Source of the DNA: Flavobacteriaceae bacterium
GTDB taxonomy: Bacteria > Bacteroidota > Bacteroidia > Flavobacteriales > Flavobacteriaceae
Direction of reading: 5' to 3'
NCBI GenBank assembly: GCA_002746415.1
Contig: NVXD01000003.1
Span: 62,001-126,000, forward strand
DNA: 64,000 bases
The notes beneath the pieces are model-generated. The model worked only from the letters and a program-made list of their open reading frames with translations. It was not told the DNA's origin and ran no database searches. The position numbers were made by a program, and so were the translations under genes. This document shows, in pieces, positions 1-9,205 of this stretch. How positions within the stretch are numbered: the stretch's first letter is position 1; every line of letters begins with the position of its first letter.

Positions 1-40
1 TTTTTTCTTTTATACTTCAATACTTCTTTTATTCAAAAAA

Positions 41-2827
41 CTATAGCTTCTTTTTCACAGCTACTTCTTGGAATGATTCCACGACATCGCCTTCCCTAAT
101 GTCATTATAGTTTTTAATCTGCAATCCACAATCATATCCTTTAGCTACTTCTTTAACATCATCCTTAAATCGTTTTAACGATGACAATTCACCAGTGTAA
201 ATAACGACACTATCACGAATAAGACGAATGCTTGTATTCCTAAAGATTTTACCACTAAGAACCATACATCCTGCAATTGTACCCACTTTCGAGATTTTAA
301 AGGTTTCCCGTATTTCTGCATTACCTGTTATCTCTTCTTTCATTTCAGGAGAAAGCATCCCTTCCATGGCGTCTTTAAGATCATTGATAGCATCATAAAT
401 AATGGAATACATTCTAATATCAATCTCTTCCTTATCTGCTATATCCCTAGCATTACCCATTGGCCTTACATTAAACCCAATGATAACGGCATCAGAAGCA
501 GAAGCCAAAAGTACATCTGACTCTGTAATGGCACCTACGCCTTTATGAATAATATTAATCTGAATTTCTTCAGTAGATAGTTTTTGCAAAGAATCAGTCA
601 ACGCTTCAACAGAACCATCTACATCCCCCTTAAGTATTACATTCAATTCTTTGAAATCACCTAGTGCAATACGACGACCAATTTCATCTAATGTTATATG
701 ACGCTGTGTACGTACAGATTGCTCTCTTTGTAATTGTCCTCGCTTAGCAGCTATTTGCTTGGCCTCTCTCTCATCTTCTAGAACATTGAATTTATCTCCT
801 GCTTGTGGAGCTCCATCCAATCCTAAAATTGAAATTGGCATTGCTGGACCTACTTTATCAATAACATGTCCTCGTTCATCATGCATGGCCTTAATTTTAC
901 CGCTGGTTGTACCTGCCAAAACATAATCTCCTACTTGCAAAGTCCCAGCCTGCACCAATATTGTAGAAACATAACCTCTTCCTTTATCTAAAAATGCCTC
1001 TACTACTGTACCAGCTGCCTTTCTATTTGGATTTGCCTTCAGCTCAAGAAGTTCAGCTTCTAACAATACTTTTTCCAACAATTCTTTTACACCATCACCA
1101 TTTTTTGCGGAAATATCATGCGATTGAATTTTACCACCCCAATCTTCTACCAATAAATTCATAGCAGCAAGACCCTCTTTAATTTTCTCTGGATTGGCTG
1201 TTGGTCTATCAATTTTATTTATGGCGAAAACTATTGGAACACCTGCAGCTTGAGCATGGCTAATTGCCTCTTTTGTTTGAGGCATAATGGCATCATCAGC
1301 AGCTATTACAATAATGGCAATATCTGTTACTTGAGCACCTCTAGCCCGCATTGCTGTAAATGCCTCGTGACCCGGTGTATCCAAGAAGGTGATTTTTTGA
1401 CCATCTTCTAGGGTTACTCCATAAGCACCAATATGCTGGGTAATACCTCCACTTTCACCTGCAATTACATTTTCTTCTCTAATATAATCCAACAAAGAAG
1501 TTTTACCATGATCAACATGTCCCATAACAGTAACAATAGGCGGTCTTGGCTCTAAATCCTCTAAATCATCTATTTCTTCAACAATAGATTCTTCAATTTC
1601 AGCAGTTACAAATTCCACTTCATAACCAAACTCTTCAGCAACTATTGTCAGTGTTTCAGCATCCAAACGCTGGTTCATGGTTACCATGATACCCAATGAC
1701 ATACATGCGGAAATAATTTGTGTGGATGAGATTTCCATCATTGTGGCTACCTCGTTCACTGTAACAAATTCAGTTACCTTAAGAATTTTACTTTCTAATT
1801 CCTGTTGTTCTAAGTCCTTCTCTGTTTGCTGTCTATGCTGATCTCTTTTATCTCTTCTATATTTGGCACCCTTGCCTTTTTTGGATTTTCCTTGAAGTTT
1901 CTCTAAGGTTTCCCTTACTTGTTTTTGCACTTCCTCCTCAGAAGGCTCTACTTTAGGTCCTGCAACAAATCTTTGATTGCCTACTTTTCTTGCTACAGGC
2001 CCTCTTCCTCTAGCTGCTCCTCCTGGACCCCCACTTTTTTGAGGCCCTGTATTGCTTACTATTCTTCTTCTTCTTTTCTTTCTATCATTAGCATCTCCTG
2101 CCTTTTTGGCCTTTGGAGGCTCCACTTTTTTCTTGGGCTTATTAAATTTCGCAAGATCTATCTTATCACCCGTTATTTTTGGCCCTGTAAGTTTTTTGTA
2201 CTGAGTAGTAAGCGTCTCTGGCTTTGGCCCCTCCTCAACTACTTTTGACGCAAGCTTTTTACCTTTCTTTTCTACTTTAGGTGCTGCTATTTTTTCTACA
2301 AGCTTTTCTTTTACCTTCTTTTTCTCTTCTTTCTCTTCTTTCTCTTCTTTCTCCTCTTTCTCCTCTTTCTTTACCTCCTTAGGCGCCTCTACTTTTTTTA
2401 CAAGCTTTTCTTCTACTTTTTCTACCGGTTTTTCCTTCTTAACCGGACTTACTTTTTTCTTAGGCTCTAAATCTATTTTACCTACGGTCTTAGGCCCAGA
2501 AATCTCAGTTTTGGCCCTAATTACTTCTTCAGCGGCAGCTCTTTTTTCACGCGCAAGCCTTCTCTCTTCCTGCTCGGCTTCCAACTTTACTCTTATGGCT
2601 TCTTTCTCTTTCCTCTTTTCCTCTCCTACCTCTTTGGATGCAACTTTCTTGCTCATATCCGTTTGGAATTCATCCAAAAGCACTTGATATACATCATTAG
2701 AGATTTTGGTGGTTGGCCTTGCCTCAATATCATGTCCTTTTGATGATAGGTAATCCACTGCCCTATCCAAAGAAATGTTTAATTCCCTGAGAACCTTATT
2801 AAGCCTTACCGTTGCATTTTCTGCCAT
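41..2827 (-). CDS. infB: Translation initiation factor IF-2
   Basis: GTPase that places initiator tRNA on the 30S subunit and promotes 50S joining in the cytoplasm. The 928-residue protein has an N-terminal IF2-type helical domain (about 1-55) and a long Lys/Glu/Ala-rich linker (about 60-340). The G domain follows, with G1 GHVDHGKT near 434, DTPGHE near 482 and NKID near 535, and then IF-2 domains II to IV. It is the last gene of rimP-nusA-infB, the usual order in bacteria, 41 bp after nusA. The linker carries a run of E-E-K triplets encoded by a 9-bp tandem repeat. The start is the ATG that gives the conserved [16 protein letters not shown] beginning. Identity is certain. Confidence 0.98.
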   Translation of the reverse strand: MAENATVRLNKVLRELNISLDRAVDYLSSKGHDIEARPTTKISNDVYQVLLDEFQTDMSKKVASKEVGEEKRKEKEAIRVKLEAEQEERRLAREKRAAAEEVIRAKTEISGPKTVGKIDLEPKKKVSPVKKEKPVEKVEEKLVKKVEAPKEVKKEEKEEKEEKEEKEEKKKVKEKLVEKIAAPKVEKKGKKLASKVVEEGPKPETLTTQYKKLTGPKITGDKIDLAKFNKPKKKVEPPKAKKAGDANDRKKRRRRIVSNTGPQKSGGPGGAARGRGPVARKVGNQRFVAGPKVEPSEEEVQKQVRETLEKLQGKSKKGKGAKYRRDKRDQHRQQTEKDLEQQELESKILKVTEFVTVNEVATMMEISSTQIISACMSLGIMVTMNQRLDAETLTIVAEEFGYEVEFVTAEIEESIVEEIDDLEDLEPRPPIVTVMGHVDHGKTSLLDYIREENVIAGESGGITQHIGAYGVTLEDGQKITFLDTPGHEAFTAMRARGAQVTDIAIIVIAADDAIMPQTKEAISHAQAAGVPIVFAINKIDRPTANPEKIKEGLAAMNLLVEDWGGKIQSHDISAKNGDGVKELLEKVLLEAELLELKANPNRKAAGTVVEAFLDKGRGYVSTILVQAGTLQVGDYVLAGTTSGKIKAMHDERGHVIDKVGPAMPISILGLDGAPQAGDKFNVLEDEREAKQIAAKRGQLQREQSVRTQRHITLDEIGRRIALGDFKELNVILKGDVDGSVEALTDSLQKLSTEEIQINIIHKGVGAITESDVLLASASDAVIIGFNVRPMGNARDIADKEEIDIRMYSIIYDAINDLKDAMEGMLSPEMKEEITGNAEIRETFKISKVGTIAGCMVLSGKIFRNTSIRLIRDSVVIYTGELSSLKRFKDDVKEVAKGYDCGLQIKNYNDIREGDVVESFQEVAVKKKL
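2321..2365. repeat. 9-bp tandem repeat inside infB
   Basis: Five consecutive 9-bp units lie on the plus strand, three reading TTTCTCTTC and two reading TTTCTCCTC. On the coding strand they give repeated Glu-Glu-Lys in the IF-2 linker. A change in copy number would keep the reading frame, so length variation between strains should be tolerated. Confidence 0.8.
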
Positions 2828-2868
2828 AAATATGTATTCCTATTCTATAAATTTGTCGCTAATATAGC

Positions 2869-4101
2869 TTAATCTTCCAATTCTTCTTTTAGAATTCGTA
2901 CAACTTCTACAATTGTTTCCTCTTCTAAATCAGTTCTTTTAACCAAATCATTGACGTCTTGTTCTAATACGCTACGTGCCGTATCCATTCCAATTTTCTT
3001 AAACTCCTCAATAATCCAGGCTTCTATTTCATCAGAAAATTCAGTAAGCTCAACATCTTCCTCAACTCCTTCTCGGAAAACATCTATCTCATAACCACTT
3101 AACTGGCCCGCTAATCTAATGTTATGACCTCCTCTACCAATAGCTTTGGAAACCTCTTCTGGTCTTAAGTACACTTGAGCAGTCATTTTTTCATCATCAA
3201 GTTTTACTGATGAGACTCTTGCTGGACTCAACGCTCTTGTAACCAACAATTGTGGGTTACTAGTCCAATTGATAACATCTATGTTTTCATTGCCCAATTC
3301 TCTTACAATTCCATGAATCCTAGAACCCTTCATACCCACACAGGCACCAACTGGATCAATTCGATCATCATAAGAATCCACAGCAACTTTAGCTTTCTCT
3401 CCAGGGATACGAACTGCTTTTTTAATTGTAATTAACCCATCAAAAACTTCTGGAATTTCCTGAAAGAACAATTGCTCCAAGAACTTTGGAGATGTTCTAG
3501 ACATGATAATTAATGGTTTATTCCCCTTTAATTCTACACTTTCTATAATACCGCGAACATTATCTCCTTTTCTAAAAAAGTCAGCTGGTATTTGCCTATC
3601 TTTTGGTAAAAGAATCTCATTCCCCTCATCATCCAACAAAATAATGGCTTTATGTCTAATATGATGAACCTCTGCCGTATATATTTCTCCTTCTAAGTCT
3701 TTAAATTGCTTATAGATGGTTGTATTATCGTGCTCATTAATTTTAGAAATAAGATTTTGGCGCAGCGCCAAAATAGCCCTTCTTCCCAAATCCATAAGCT
3801 TCACCTCTTCAGAAACATCTTCACCAACCTCAAAATCTGGTTCTATTTTTTGTGCTTCAGAAAGAGATATTTCCTCATTGGGCTCTTCAACCTCTCCGTC
3901 TTCTACAACAATCCTGTTTCTCCATATTTCCAAATCCCCTTTATCTGGGTTAATGATAATATCAAAGTTATCATCAGAACCAAACTTCTTTTTTAGCGCA
4001 TTTCTAAAAACATCTTCCAAAATCGCCATTAGCGTTACCCTGTCTATGAACTTATCGTCCTTAAACTCAGAGAAAGATTCGATCAATGCAATATTTTCCA
4101 T
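2869..4101 (-). CDS. nusA: Transcription termination/antitermination factor NusA
   Basis: RNA polymerase-associated factor that modulates pausing, termination and antitermination. The 410 residues contain the N-terminal polymerase-binding domain (about 1-125), an S1 domain (about 130-200), and two KH-type RNA-binding domains (about 230-345, with a PEEVSKAIGRGGHNIRLA motif in KH2). A short acidic C-terminus follows. It lacks the two extra acidic repeats of the longer E. coli protein, which is normal for this phylum. It sits 12 bp after rimP and 41 bp before infB in one operon. Confidence 0.97.
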   Translation of the reverse strand: MENIALIESFSEFKDDKFIDRVTLMAILEDVFRNALKKKFGSDDNFDIIINPDKGDLEIWRNRIVVEDGEVEEPNEEISLSEAQKIEPDFEVGEDVSEEVKLMDLGRRAILALRQNLISKINEHDNTTIYKQFKDLEGEIYTAEVHHIRHKAIILLDDEGNEILLPKDRQIPADFFRKGDNVRGIIESVELKGNKPLIIMSRTSPKFLEQLFFQEIPEVFDGLITIKKAVRIPGEKAKVAVDSYDDRIDPVGACVGMKGSRIHGIVRELGNENIDVINWTSNPQLLVTRALSPARVSSVKLDDEKMTAQVYLRPEEVSKAIGRGGHNIRLAGQLSGYEIDVFREGVEEDVELTEFSDEIEAWIIEEFKKIGMDTARSVLEQDVNDLVKRTDLEEETIVEVVRILKEELED

Positions 4102-4113
4102 TTTGAGCTACAA

Positions 4114-4575
4114 TTAAAATTTTAATACAACTTTTGCTTCTTGAATATCAGAAATTGCAATTTCTTGCTTGTTCTGTACTGTTACTTTTCCTTTACCAAT
4201 AGGTTTAGGCTCTCTAGATTTCCATTCCAATGTAATGTTATCTTCTGTTGCCGCTGTTAAGTTTCCTTCCAAACTTATACCATTGGTCTTTACTTCCAAT
4301 TTTCTTCCAATATTCTTTTTATACTGTCTTGACATAGTTAGAGGTGATGCTGCTCCAGCAGACGCCACTTCCAAAGAAAAATCATGCTCTTCCCTGTCCA
4401 AATTATGTTCAATAGCCCGACTAAAATTCATACAATCTTGAACTGACACACCATGATCTCCATCCAAAACGACTTTAATTTTATTGTCCGATGACATGGT
4501 AAATTCAATTAAAAAAATTGATTCATTTTCTGCCAAGGCATCATTTAAAAGTGTCGTTACCTTATCTTTCAACAT
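4114..4575 (-). CDS. rimP: Ribosome maturation factor RimP
   Basis: Cytoplasmic factor needed for 30S subunit assembly. The family motifs are visible: DHGVSVQDCMNFSRAIEHNLD in the N-terminal domain, then EVASAGAASPLTMSRQYKKNIG, followed by an SH3-like C-terminal domain. The chosen start gives MLKDKVTTLLND. A start 12 codons further upstream is open, but it would add a basic stretch not expected in RimP. It is the first gene of rimP-nusA-infB and lies downstream of a well-formed promoter and a leader hairpin. The length of 153 residues fits the family. Confidence 0.93.
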   Translation of the reverse strand: MLKDKVTTLLNDALAENESIFLIEFTMSSDNKIKVVLDGDHGVSVQDCMNFSRAIEHNLDREEHDFSLEVASAGAASPLTMSRQYKKNIGRKLEVKTNGISLEGNLTAATEDNITLEWKSREPKPIGKGKVTVQNKQEIAISDIQEAKVVLKF

Positions 4576-4708
4576 AATCTCTAATTTATTAAAACGCCCT
4601 TTAAAAAACAAAAATAGTTAAGGCGTTCTATAAAGATCCCGATTTTAACAAAAAACCAGTCTGAATCTGCACCAAAACACCTTCAAACTAAAAGTTTTTT
4701 TAATAAAA

Positions 4709-4730
4709 GAGGGGACAATAATGTCCCCTC
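4709..4730 (-). promoter_or_regulatory. Terminator-like hairpin in the rimP-nusA-infB leader
   Basis: A perfect 9-bp stem (GAGGGGACA / TGTCCCCTC) with a 4-nt loop. Read on the minus strand it is followed directly by TTTTATT, as in an intrinsic terminator. It lies about 20 nt downstream of the expected start of the rimP transcript and about 130 nt upstream of the rimP start codon. It could therefore be an attenuator or a stabilising 5' structure. Since the adjacent antiporter gene runs on the plus strand, no other minus-strand gene needs a terminator here. Confidence 0.6.
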
Positions 4731-4759
4731 ATGAATACTATCATATCCTTTCAGTGCTG

Positions 4760-4789
4760 CAAATATACAACTTTTATTGTTTTTTACAA
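4760..4789 (-). promoter_or_regulatory. Bacteroidota-type promoter of rimP-nusA-infB
   Basis: On the minus strand there is TTG, 19 nt, then TATATTTG, an exact match to the TTG/TAnnTTTG promoter of this phylum. The start site is expected near 4752, giving a leader of about 175 nt before rimP. The region 4731-4856 is shared with the divergent antiporter gene, for which I see only a weaker promoter candidate (TATTTTG). Confidence 0.75.
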
Positions 4790-4856
4790 CAATGCTCACG
4801 TTCAATTAGAATATGAGGATTTAGTTGTATTTTGAACCGATAAAGTAAGAACAACT

Positions 4857-6155
4857 ATGGAGATTTTATCATCGTACAACATTATCATTGGGGCCTCAAT
4901 TGTAATCATCCTTTCTTTTTGGTTCAATGGTATTTCTAAAAAAACCAACATCCCCTCTGTGCTTATGCTTATTGTTCTTGGTGTTGTGCTACAGTATGTT
5001 CTTAAATACTTTTTACCCTCCATGCCCAATTTTGATGGCTCCCTAGAAATTTTAGGCATCATAGGGTTGATCATGATTGTATTAGAAGCTGCGCTAGAAC
5101 TAGAATTAAAAAGAGAAAAATTAGTGCCCATTCTTAAATCCATGGCCATTGCATTATTGGGTCTTGTTGCCTCTGCATGGGTAGCGGCTCTTATTTTACA
5201 TCAATTTATCCCAGATATGACAATGCAATCTGCCTGGCTTTATGCCACACCCTTATCCATATTATCTAGCGCCATTATTATTCCAAGTGTTTCTGGCTTA
5301 AAAGAGTCAAAAAAGGAATTTCATATTTACGAAAGCACCTTCTCTGATATTTTAGGCATTATGATGTTCTATTTTTTGGTTGCAAAATTAAGCCCTGAAA
5401 CAGCTACTGGCATTGCTGGATTTGCTGGCAGCACAGTCCTCACTATTGTCATTGCGCTTATAGCGAGTTATGCGATTATTCTTGTGTTTCAAAAAATAAC
5501 GAGTCAGGCAAAACAATTTTTACTAATCGCCGTATTGCTCTTACTGTATGCGATCGGCAAAAAAATGCACCTTTCATCCCTTATTATTATTTTAATTTTT
5601 GGGCTGGTCATTGCCAACGTGAAATTATTCTTCCCAGGCAAACTAAAAGTTTTTCTAAAGCTCGATAGAATAAATCAGATATACCATGAGCTTCATATCA
5701 TTACATTAGAAACTGCCTTTATTGTCCGAACTTTTTTCTTCGTCATTTTTGGGATTACGATTGCCATAACCTCATTATTTAGTTTTAGTGTAGCATTGGT
5801 TAGTATTCTTATTATTGCGTCTATATACGCCATACGTTTTGTGCTGCTAAGAACTTTCTATGGTAACGATATTCTTCCACAGCTCTTTATTGCACCAAGG
5901 GGACTTATAACTGTATTATTATTCTATGCGATACCCAAAGAGGCCGAAATTGCCGGATTTGAATCTGGCATACTACTTTTTGTGATTATTGCCACTAGTT
6001 TGATTATGACTTGGGCCATGATTAAGGACAAAAAGAAAATGAATACGTTACTAGAGGAGATTGATGAAGAATTTGAGGCAAGGGAAGATGCTTACAAGAA
6101 AATTCCTTCTGCAGAAAATGATGCTTTAGAAATAGAGGATGCGGATAAGGAGTAA
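4857..6155 (+). CDS. Cation:proton antiporter (CPA1/NhaP-like)
   Basis: Integral inner-membrane protein of 432 residues with about 11-12 hydrophobic segments, expected to exchange Na+ or K+ for H+. The first half resembles the sodium/hydrogen exchanger domain: a TM segment containing VLMLIVLGVVLQYVL, then GLIMIVLEAALELE, and a charged S-D pair in a later helix (STFSDILGIMMF). A conserved arginine-containing segment (FIVRTFFFV) lies near the C-terminal third. The tail of about 40 residues is acidic and cytoplasmic. It is divergent from rimP and is followed 6 bp later by a hypothetical gene. The ion specificity cannot be told from the sequence. Confidence 0.85.
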   Translation: MEILSSYNIIIGASIVIILSFWFNGISKKTNIPSVLMLIVLGVVLQYVLKYFLPSMPNFDGSLEILGIIGLIMIVLEAALELELKREKLVPILKSMAIALLGLVASAWVAALILHQFIPDMTMQSAWLYATPLSILSSAIIIPSVSGLKESKKEFHIYESTFSDILGIMMFYFLVAKLSPETATGIAGFAGSTVLTIVIALIASYAIILVFQKITSQAKQFLLIAVLLLLYAIGKKMHLSSLIIILIFGLVIANVKLFFPGKLKVFLKLDRINQIYHELHIITLETAFIVRTFFFVIFGITIAITSLFSFSVALVSILIIASIYAIRFVLLRTFYGNDILPQLFIAPRGLITVLLFYAIPKEAEIAGFESGILLFVIIATSLIMTWAMIKDKKKMNTLLEEIDEEFEAREDAYKKIPSAENDALEIEDADKE

Positions 6156-6161
6156 CTACTA

Positions 6162-6557
6162 ATGAGTTATTTCTTTACATTAGAACTCTATCTACAACGA
6201 ATGAAAATCATAACTGAAAAAATAAATTCTGAACCAAAACATTCAATTACTAAAAAGGACGTTCAAGCGATTATTGAAGTTGTACCCGATGATTGGATAG
6301 GAATTGCTCATGTGTTCTCTATTTCATCGCAACTTTTTGAAAATTCAAATTGGGACAGACCCGTAATTCAGAATAATACCAATTTTAAAATTTTATCCCG
6401 TGGAATTGACCGAACCATGATAATTAAAGAAATATTAATTGAATTGGCTATTAGACCAACCAAAACTTATCCACCGAAAGGACATTCGCTGACCAAATCC
6501 CAAAGAAAAAAATTGGAAGCATTAATCTTACCTTATTATAATAAATTGAATCAATAA
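6162..6557 (+). CDS. Hypothetical protein, 131 aa
   Basis: I do not recognise this protein. It starts 6 bp after the antiporter stop and may be co-transcribed with it. It is soluble-looking and basic, without a signal peptide. A central VVPDDWIGIAHVFSIS segment and a proline/lysine-rich part (TKTYPPKGHSLTKSQRKK) precede a short C-terminal helix. An alternative start 13 codons in (MKIITEK) would give 118 residues. The reading frame is intact and has normal codon use, so it is probably a real gene. Confidence 0.6.
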   Translation: MSYFFTLELYLQRMKIITEKINSEPKHSITKKDVQAIIEVVPDDWIGIAHVFSISSQLFENSNWDRPVIQNNTNFKILSRGIDRTMIIKEILIELAIRPTKTYPPKGHSLTKSQRKKLEALILPYYNKLNQ

Positions 6558-6559
6558 AA

Positions 6560-6589
6560 TTGACATTTCTTAATCTAGTTTAAGTTTTG
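6560..6589 (+). promoter_or_regulatory. Possible promoter of the DJ-1-like/cupin pair
   Basis: TTG, 18 nt, then TAAGTTTTG, which is one base longer than the consensus TAnnTTTG. It lies in the 74-bp gap before the lipoprotein gene, whose start codon is about 45 nt downstream. The match is imperfect. Confidence 0.4.
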
Positions 6590-6631
6590 CATCTGTCATT
6601 AGACATAGCTTGCACAATAAAATATTAAGAA

Positions 6632-7336
6632 ATGAAAAAAGTTGCTTTATTGTATTTTGTCATGCTATTAACAATCGCATGCTCAAACAGACAAAAGACA
6701 AATGTTGATGATTCAAAAATTCAGCATAAAATATTAAATAATGAGCTGCCAACAGTAGGTATTTTGGTTTTTGAAGGTGTTATTTTGAATGAAGTTATTG
6801 CCCCTTTAGATGTCTACTCAAAACATAGCAAAGAAGGAAACTCTTTATTTAATGTCGTGTTGATTGGGAAAAAAGAAGGTCTATTTAAAAGTGAGAAAGG
6901 ATTAGTTTTTAAGGCTGATTACACTATTGAAAATACACCTGAATTAAAGGTATTGGTTGTACCGAGTTCCTATAATCCCACTAAGCTTGCATCAGATAGC
7001 GAATTAACGGGATTTATTAAAAAACAAAATGAAACTGTAGATTATATAGCCAGTCATTGTGCCGGAGCTTGGCTGATTGCTGCTAGTGGCATAGCCGACA
7101 ATAAAGAAATTGTAACCTACATCGGAGGAAGTGAGGCATTACAAAAGGCGTATCCTAATGTAAAAGTCGCAAATGATGATACGGTTGCCGTTGTCAGAGA
7201 TGGTACTATATTTTCATCCAATGGAAATTTGGTTAGTTATCGTGCTTCCCTTGATTTATTGGAAGAGATGACAAATAAGGCGCATAGAAATTACGTAGCG
7301 CAAGAACTCTACCTAGATAGATTAGCAATAAATTAA
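6632..7336 (+). CDS. Exported DJ-1/PfpI-family lipoprotein
   Basis: The 234-residue protein has a lipoprotein signal (hydrophobic core then LTIAC, acylated Cys17), so it should be anchored facing the periplasm or outside. The rest is a DJ-1/PfpI class I glutamine-amidotransferase-like domain of the type found at the N-terminus of GlxA-like AraC regulators. It shows GILVFEGVILNEVIAPLDVY, the nucleophile elbow SHCAGAW with Cys143, and a final SSNGNLVSYRASLDLLEEM. No DNA-binding domain follows. A cupin gene starts 17 bp later, so the two probably act together. The substrate is unknown. Confidence 0.82.
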   Translation: MKKVALLYFVMLLTIACSNRQKTNVDDSKIQHKILNNELPTVGILVFEGVILNEVIAPLDVYSKHSKEGNSLFNVVLIGKKEGLFKSEKGLVFKADYTIENTPELKVLVVPSSYNPTKLASDSELTGFIKKQNETVDYIASHCAGAWLIAASGIADNKEIVTYIGGSEALQKAYPNVKVANDDTVAVVRDGTIFSSNGNLVSYRASLDLLEEMTNKAHRNYVAQELYLDRLAIN

Positions 7337-7353
7337 TAATAATAATAACACAA

Positions 7354-7782
7354 ATGAGAAACACAAAAACTCCCTTAGCCATTCTACTATTCTTTATGGT
7401 TCTTTCAACAGTTGAAGCCCAAGAGATGGCTTCCGAAATGAAAATGGTCACAGTGAAATTAATTTCAGCAGTGGATGTTGAAGAAAAAATTGATGGTAAA
7501 GCTGCCAGGGCTTCAACAGTCGAAGTGATACTTCAACCTGGAGAAAAAGGAGCACCACATCGTCATCCTGGACCTGTTTATGGATATGTCTTAGAGGGAG
7601 TTTACGAATTTAAAGTTGAAGGGAAACCACGTAGAACATTAAAAGCTGGAGATACTTTTTATGAACCCATCATGGCACTTCACCAAGTCAGTGCAAACCC
7701 AAGCGATACAGATATAACACGTGTGCTAGCCATTGTTGTTCATCCACGTGATGCGAAACGACTTGTAATTCCTGAAAAATAG
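7354..7782 (+). CDS. Secreted cupin-domain protein
   Basis: The 142-residue protein starts with a signal peptide ending near STVEAQ. It then carries a single cupin barrel. Motif 1 is GAPHRHPGPVYGYVLEG, with metal ligands His69, His71 and Glu81. Motif 2 is GDTFYEPIMALHQVSANP, with His110. The ligand set for a divalent metal is therefore complete. It is 17 bp downstream of the DJ-1-like lipoprotein gene and is followed by a good terminator, so the pair forms a short operon. The reaction is unknown; similar small cupins bind or oxidise small molecules. Confidence 0.85.
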   Translation: MRNTKTPLAILLFFMVLSTVEAQEMASEMKMVTVKLISAVDVEEKIDGKAARASTVEVILQPGEKGAPHRHPGPVYGYVLEGVYEFKVEGKPRRTLKAGDTFYEPIMALHQVSANPSDTDITRVLAIVVHPRDAKRLVIPEK

Positions 7783-7844
7783 AAAAAACATCGAAAAAGC
7801 TCTAATAATAAAGCCATAATTATACTTGGTTATGAGACTGTCTG

Positions 7845-7879
7845 AAAATCCCACTGCCTGCGAGGGCAGTAGGGGTTTT
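7845..7879 (+). terminator. Intrinsic terminator after the cupin gene
   Basis: The stem ACTGCC/GGCAGT with a 6-nt loop is extended, after one bulged A, by AAAATCCC pairing with GGGGTTTT. It closes the DJ-1-like/cupin operon. Confidence 0.8.
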
Positions 7880-7960
7880 CTTTGTATGTTTATACTTGTT
7901 TGTTTTGCGACTTTAATGCACCACTAATCAATGTCAAAACTTAATGAATTAAAACAGTCC

Positions 7961-8562
7961 ATGAAAAAACCTTTCTTTCTTGTTGTTTTTTTTTGACAAC
8001 CTTATCCTCCGTTAGTCAAATAAAAATGGATACTACCTTAAGTAATGGCACTATTAAATCTGGCTCCTATAGCATAAAAGACATGACCTTAGGTTGGGCC
8101 ACAAAAACTAAAATCATATCTAGGAAAACCAAGAAAAGGTACTCTTTGGAGGAAATAGAAAGTCTAATGATGTTTGTTGATTTGGACACATTGTTTTATA
8201 AAATAATACAGACAAAAAAGTATATTCATTCAAAAAAGACCTCAATGAAACTTGGACAAGTTGGATTTAGGGGAAACAACATTGAACTCTTCTATGTTTC
8301 TGAATACATATATCAAGGCGGAGCAATAACACCCATCACCACTATCCACTCCTACCATCATAGGTGCTTGAAAAAAAAGAATGATGAAATTGCATACAAT
8401 ATGGGCTATATGTATGGAGCTGGTCAAAGAGGCATAAAAAAAAGAGTGCGTGAGTTTTTTACTGATTACTTAAAATTAGTTCAGAACGTTGCTACCGATG
8501 AGATTTCCAAAAATGAAACGATGGAAATCGCTATGTTTTATGAAAATAATTGTGGGAAATAA
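7961..8562 (+). CDS. Secreted hypothetical protein, frame broken in a T-run
   Basis: The main frame (from the TTG codon at 7993) encodes about 189 residues I do not recognise, basic, with an HSYHHR segment and a GYMYGAGQRG segment. No good start codon lies near its beginning. An ATG at 7961 begins MKKPFFLVVFF and stops at 7994-7996, right after a run of nine T (7986-7994). One more T would join this to LTTLSSVSQIKMD, giving a textbook signal peptide. The gene is therefore either frameshifted in this genome, switched by slippage, or a sequencing error. ATG 7931 is in frame with ATG 7961. Confidence 0.6.
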
Positions 8563-8896
8563 GCTATAAAGCATCAATCCAGTGAAACAAAAAAAGGGTC
8601 AATAATTTTGATTAATTTATGGTATAGGAGTCTGATTTTGATTTTTTTGCGCAAATATTTCCGCATAATGCAAAGTTTATTATTAAAAAAAATTGATTTA
8701 TTTTAAGTTTAAATTTACAGGGGAATTGACTTAATAATTGAAAACGATAATTATGAAAGCGAATAATCAGCATTTAGTATTAAAAAAACACAATAAACTG
8801 AAAATATATTAATTAAAAAGGTTTTCAGTTGTCCTATATGTTCCTCTTCGTTTGAGATTAGGCCAAACTTCTCCTCCTTGCAGTATACATAAAAAC
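8563..8896. other. Intergenic stretch, mostly empty
   Basis: About 330 bp between the secreted protein gene and the tRNA-Gln terminator. It is very AT-rich. The only thing I can see is a 19-codon open frame at 8753-8812 (plus strand) encoding MKANNQHLVLKKHNKLKIY, whose reality is doubtful. No clear promoter or hairpin is visible. Confidence 0.4.
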
Positions 8897-8929
8897 AAAA
8901 AACCCAACATTAAAAAATGTTGGGTTTTT
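8897..8929 (-). terminator. Intrinsic terminator of tRNA-Gln
   Basis: The stem CCCAACATT/AATGTTGGG, with an AAAA loop, is flanked by A and T runs, so it can work in both directions. It lies about 13 bp beyond the 3' end of the minus-strand tRNA-Gln. Confidence 0.85.
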
Positions 8930-8941
8930 CTTTGATCTTTG

Positions 8942-9013
8942 TTGGCCCACAAGGACTCGAACCTTGAATGGCTGTACCAAAAACAGCAGTGTTGCCAATT
9001 ACACCATGGGCCA
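8942..9013 (-). tRNA. tRNA-Gln (anticodon TTG)
   Basis: Read on the minus strand, the acceptor arms TGGCCCA and TGGGCCA pair fully. The D-arm is GTG...CAC. The anticodon stem GCTGT/ACAGC encloses TTTTGGT with anticodon TTG. The T-arm is CAAGG-TTCGAGT-CCTTG. The discriminator is A. No complete CCA is encoded. It has its own promoter and terminator. Confidence 0.95.
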
Positions 9014-9055
9014 TTATTTACAAGACACTAAAACAACTTCAGTGTTTTGAGGGTG

Positions 9056-9085
9056 CAAATTTAAAACAAAGTTTTGTTTCGGCAA
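9056..9085 (-). promoter_or_regulatory. Promoter of tRNA-Gln
   Basis: On the minus strand there is TTG, 19 nt, then TAAATTTG, an exact Bacteroidota-type promoter. It lies about 43 bp upstream of the mature tRNA 5' end. Confidence 0.8.
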
Positions 9086-9205
9086 ATATTTTATGAAGAA
9101 TGATTCAAAAAATCTATGTTATTTCTTGTTAAAGGTTTATCAAAATAATATTATCATATCTATTTTAATTAGTAAATTCGCCCATACTACAAACAACTCT
9201 ATTGT

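Noticed and set aside
2321-2365. CRISPR-like repeat array
   Set aside because: Units are 9 bp, contiguous, coding, and have no spacers.
8753-8812. 19-codon frame before tRNA-Gln
   Set aside because: Too short and unsupported to call; kept only as a remark on the intergenic stretch.
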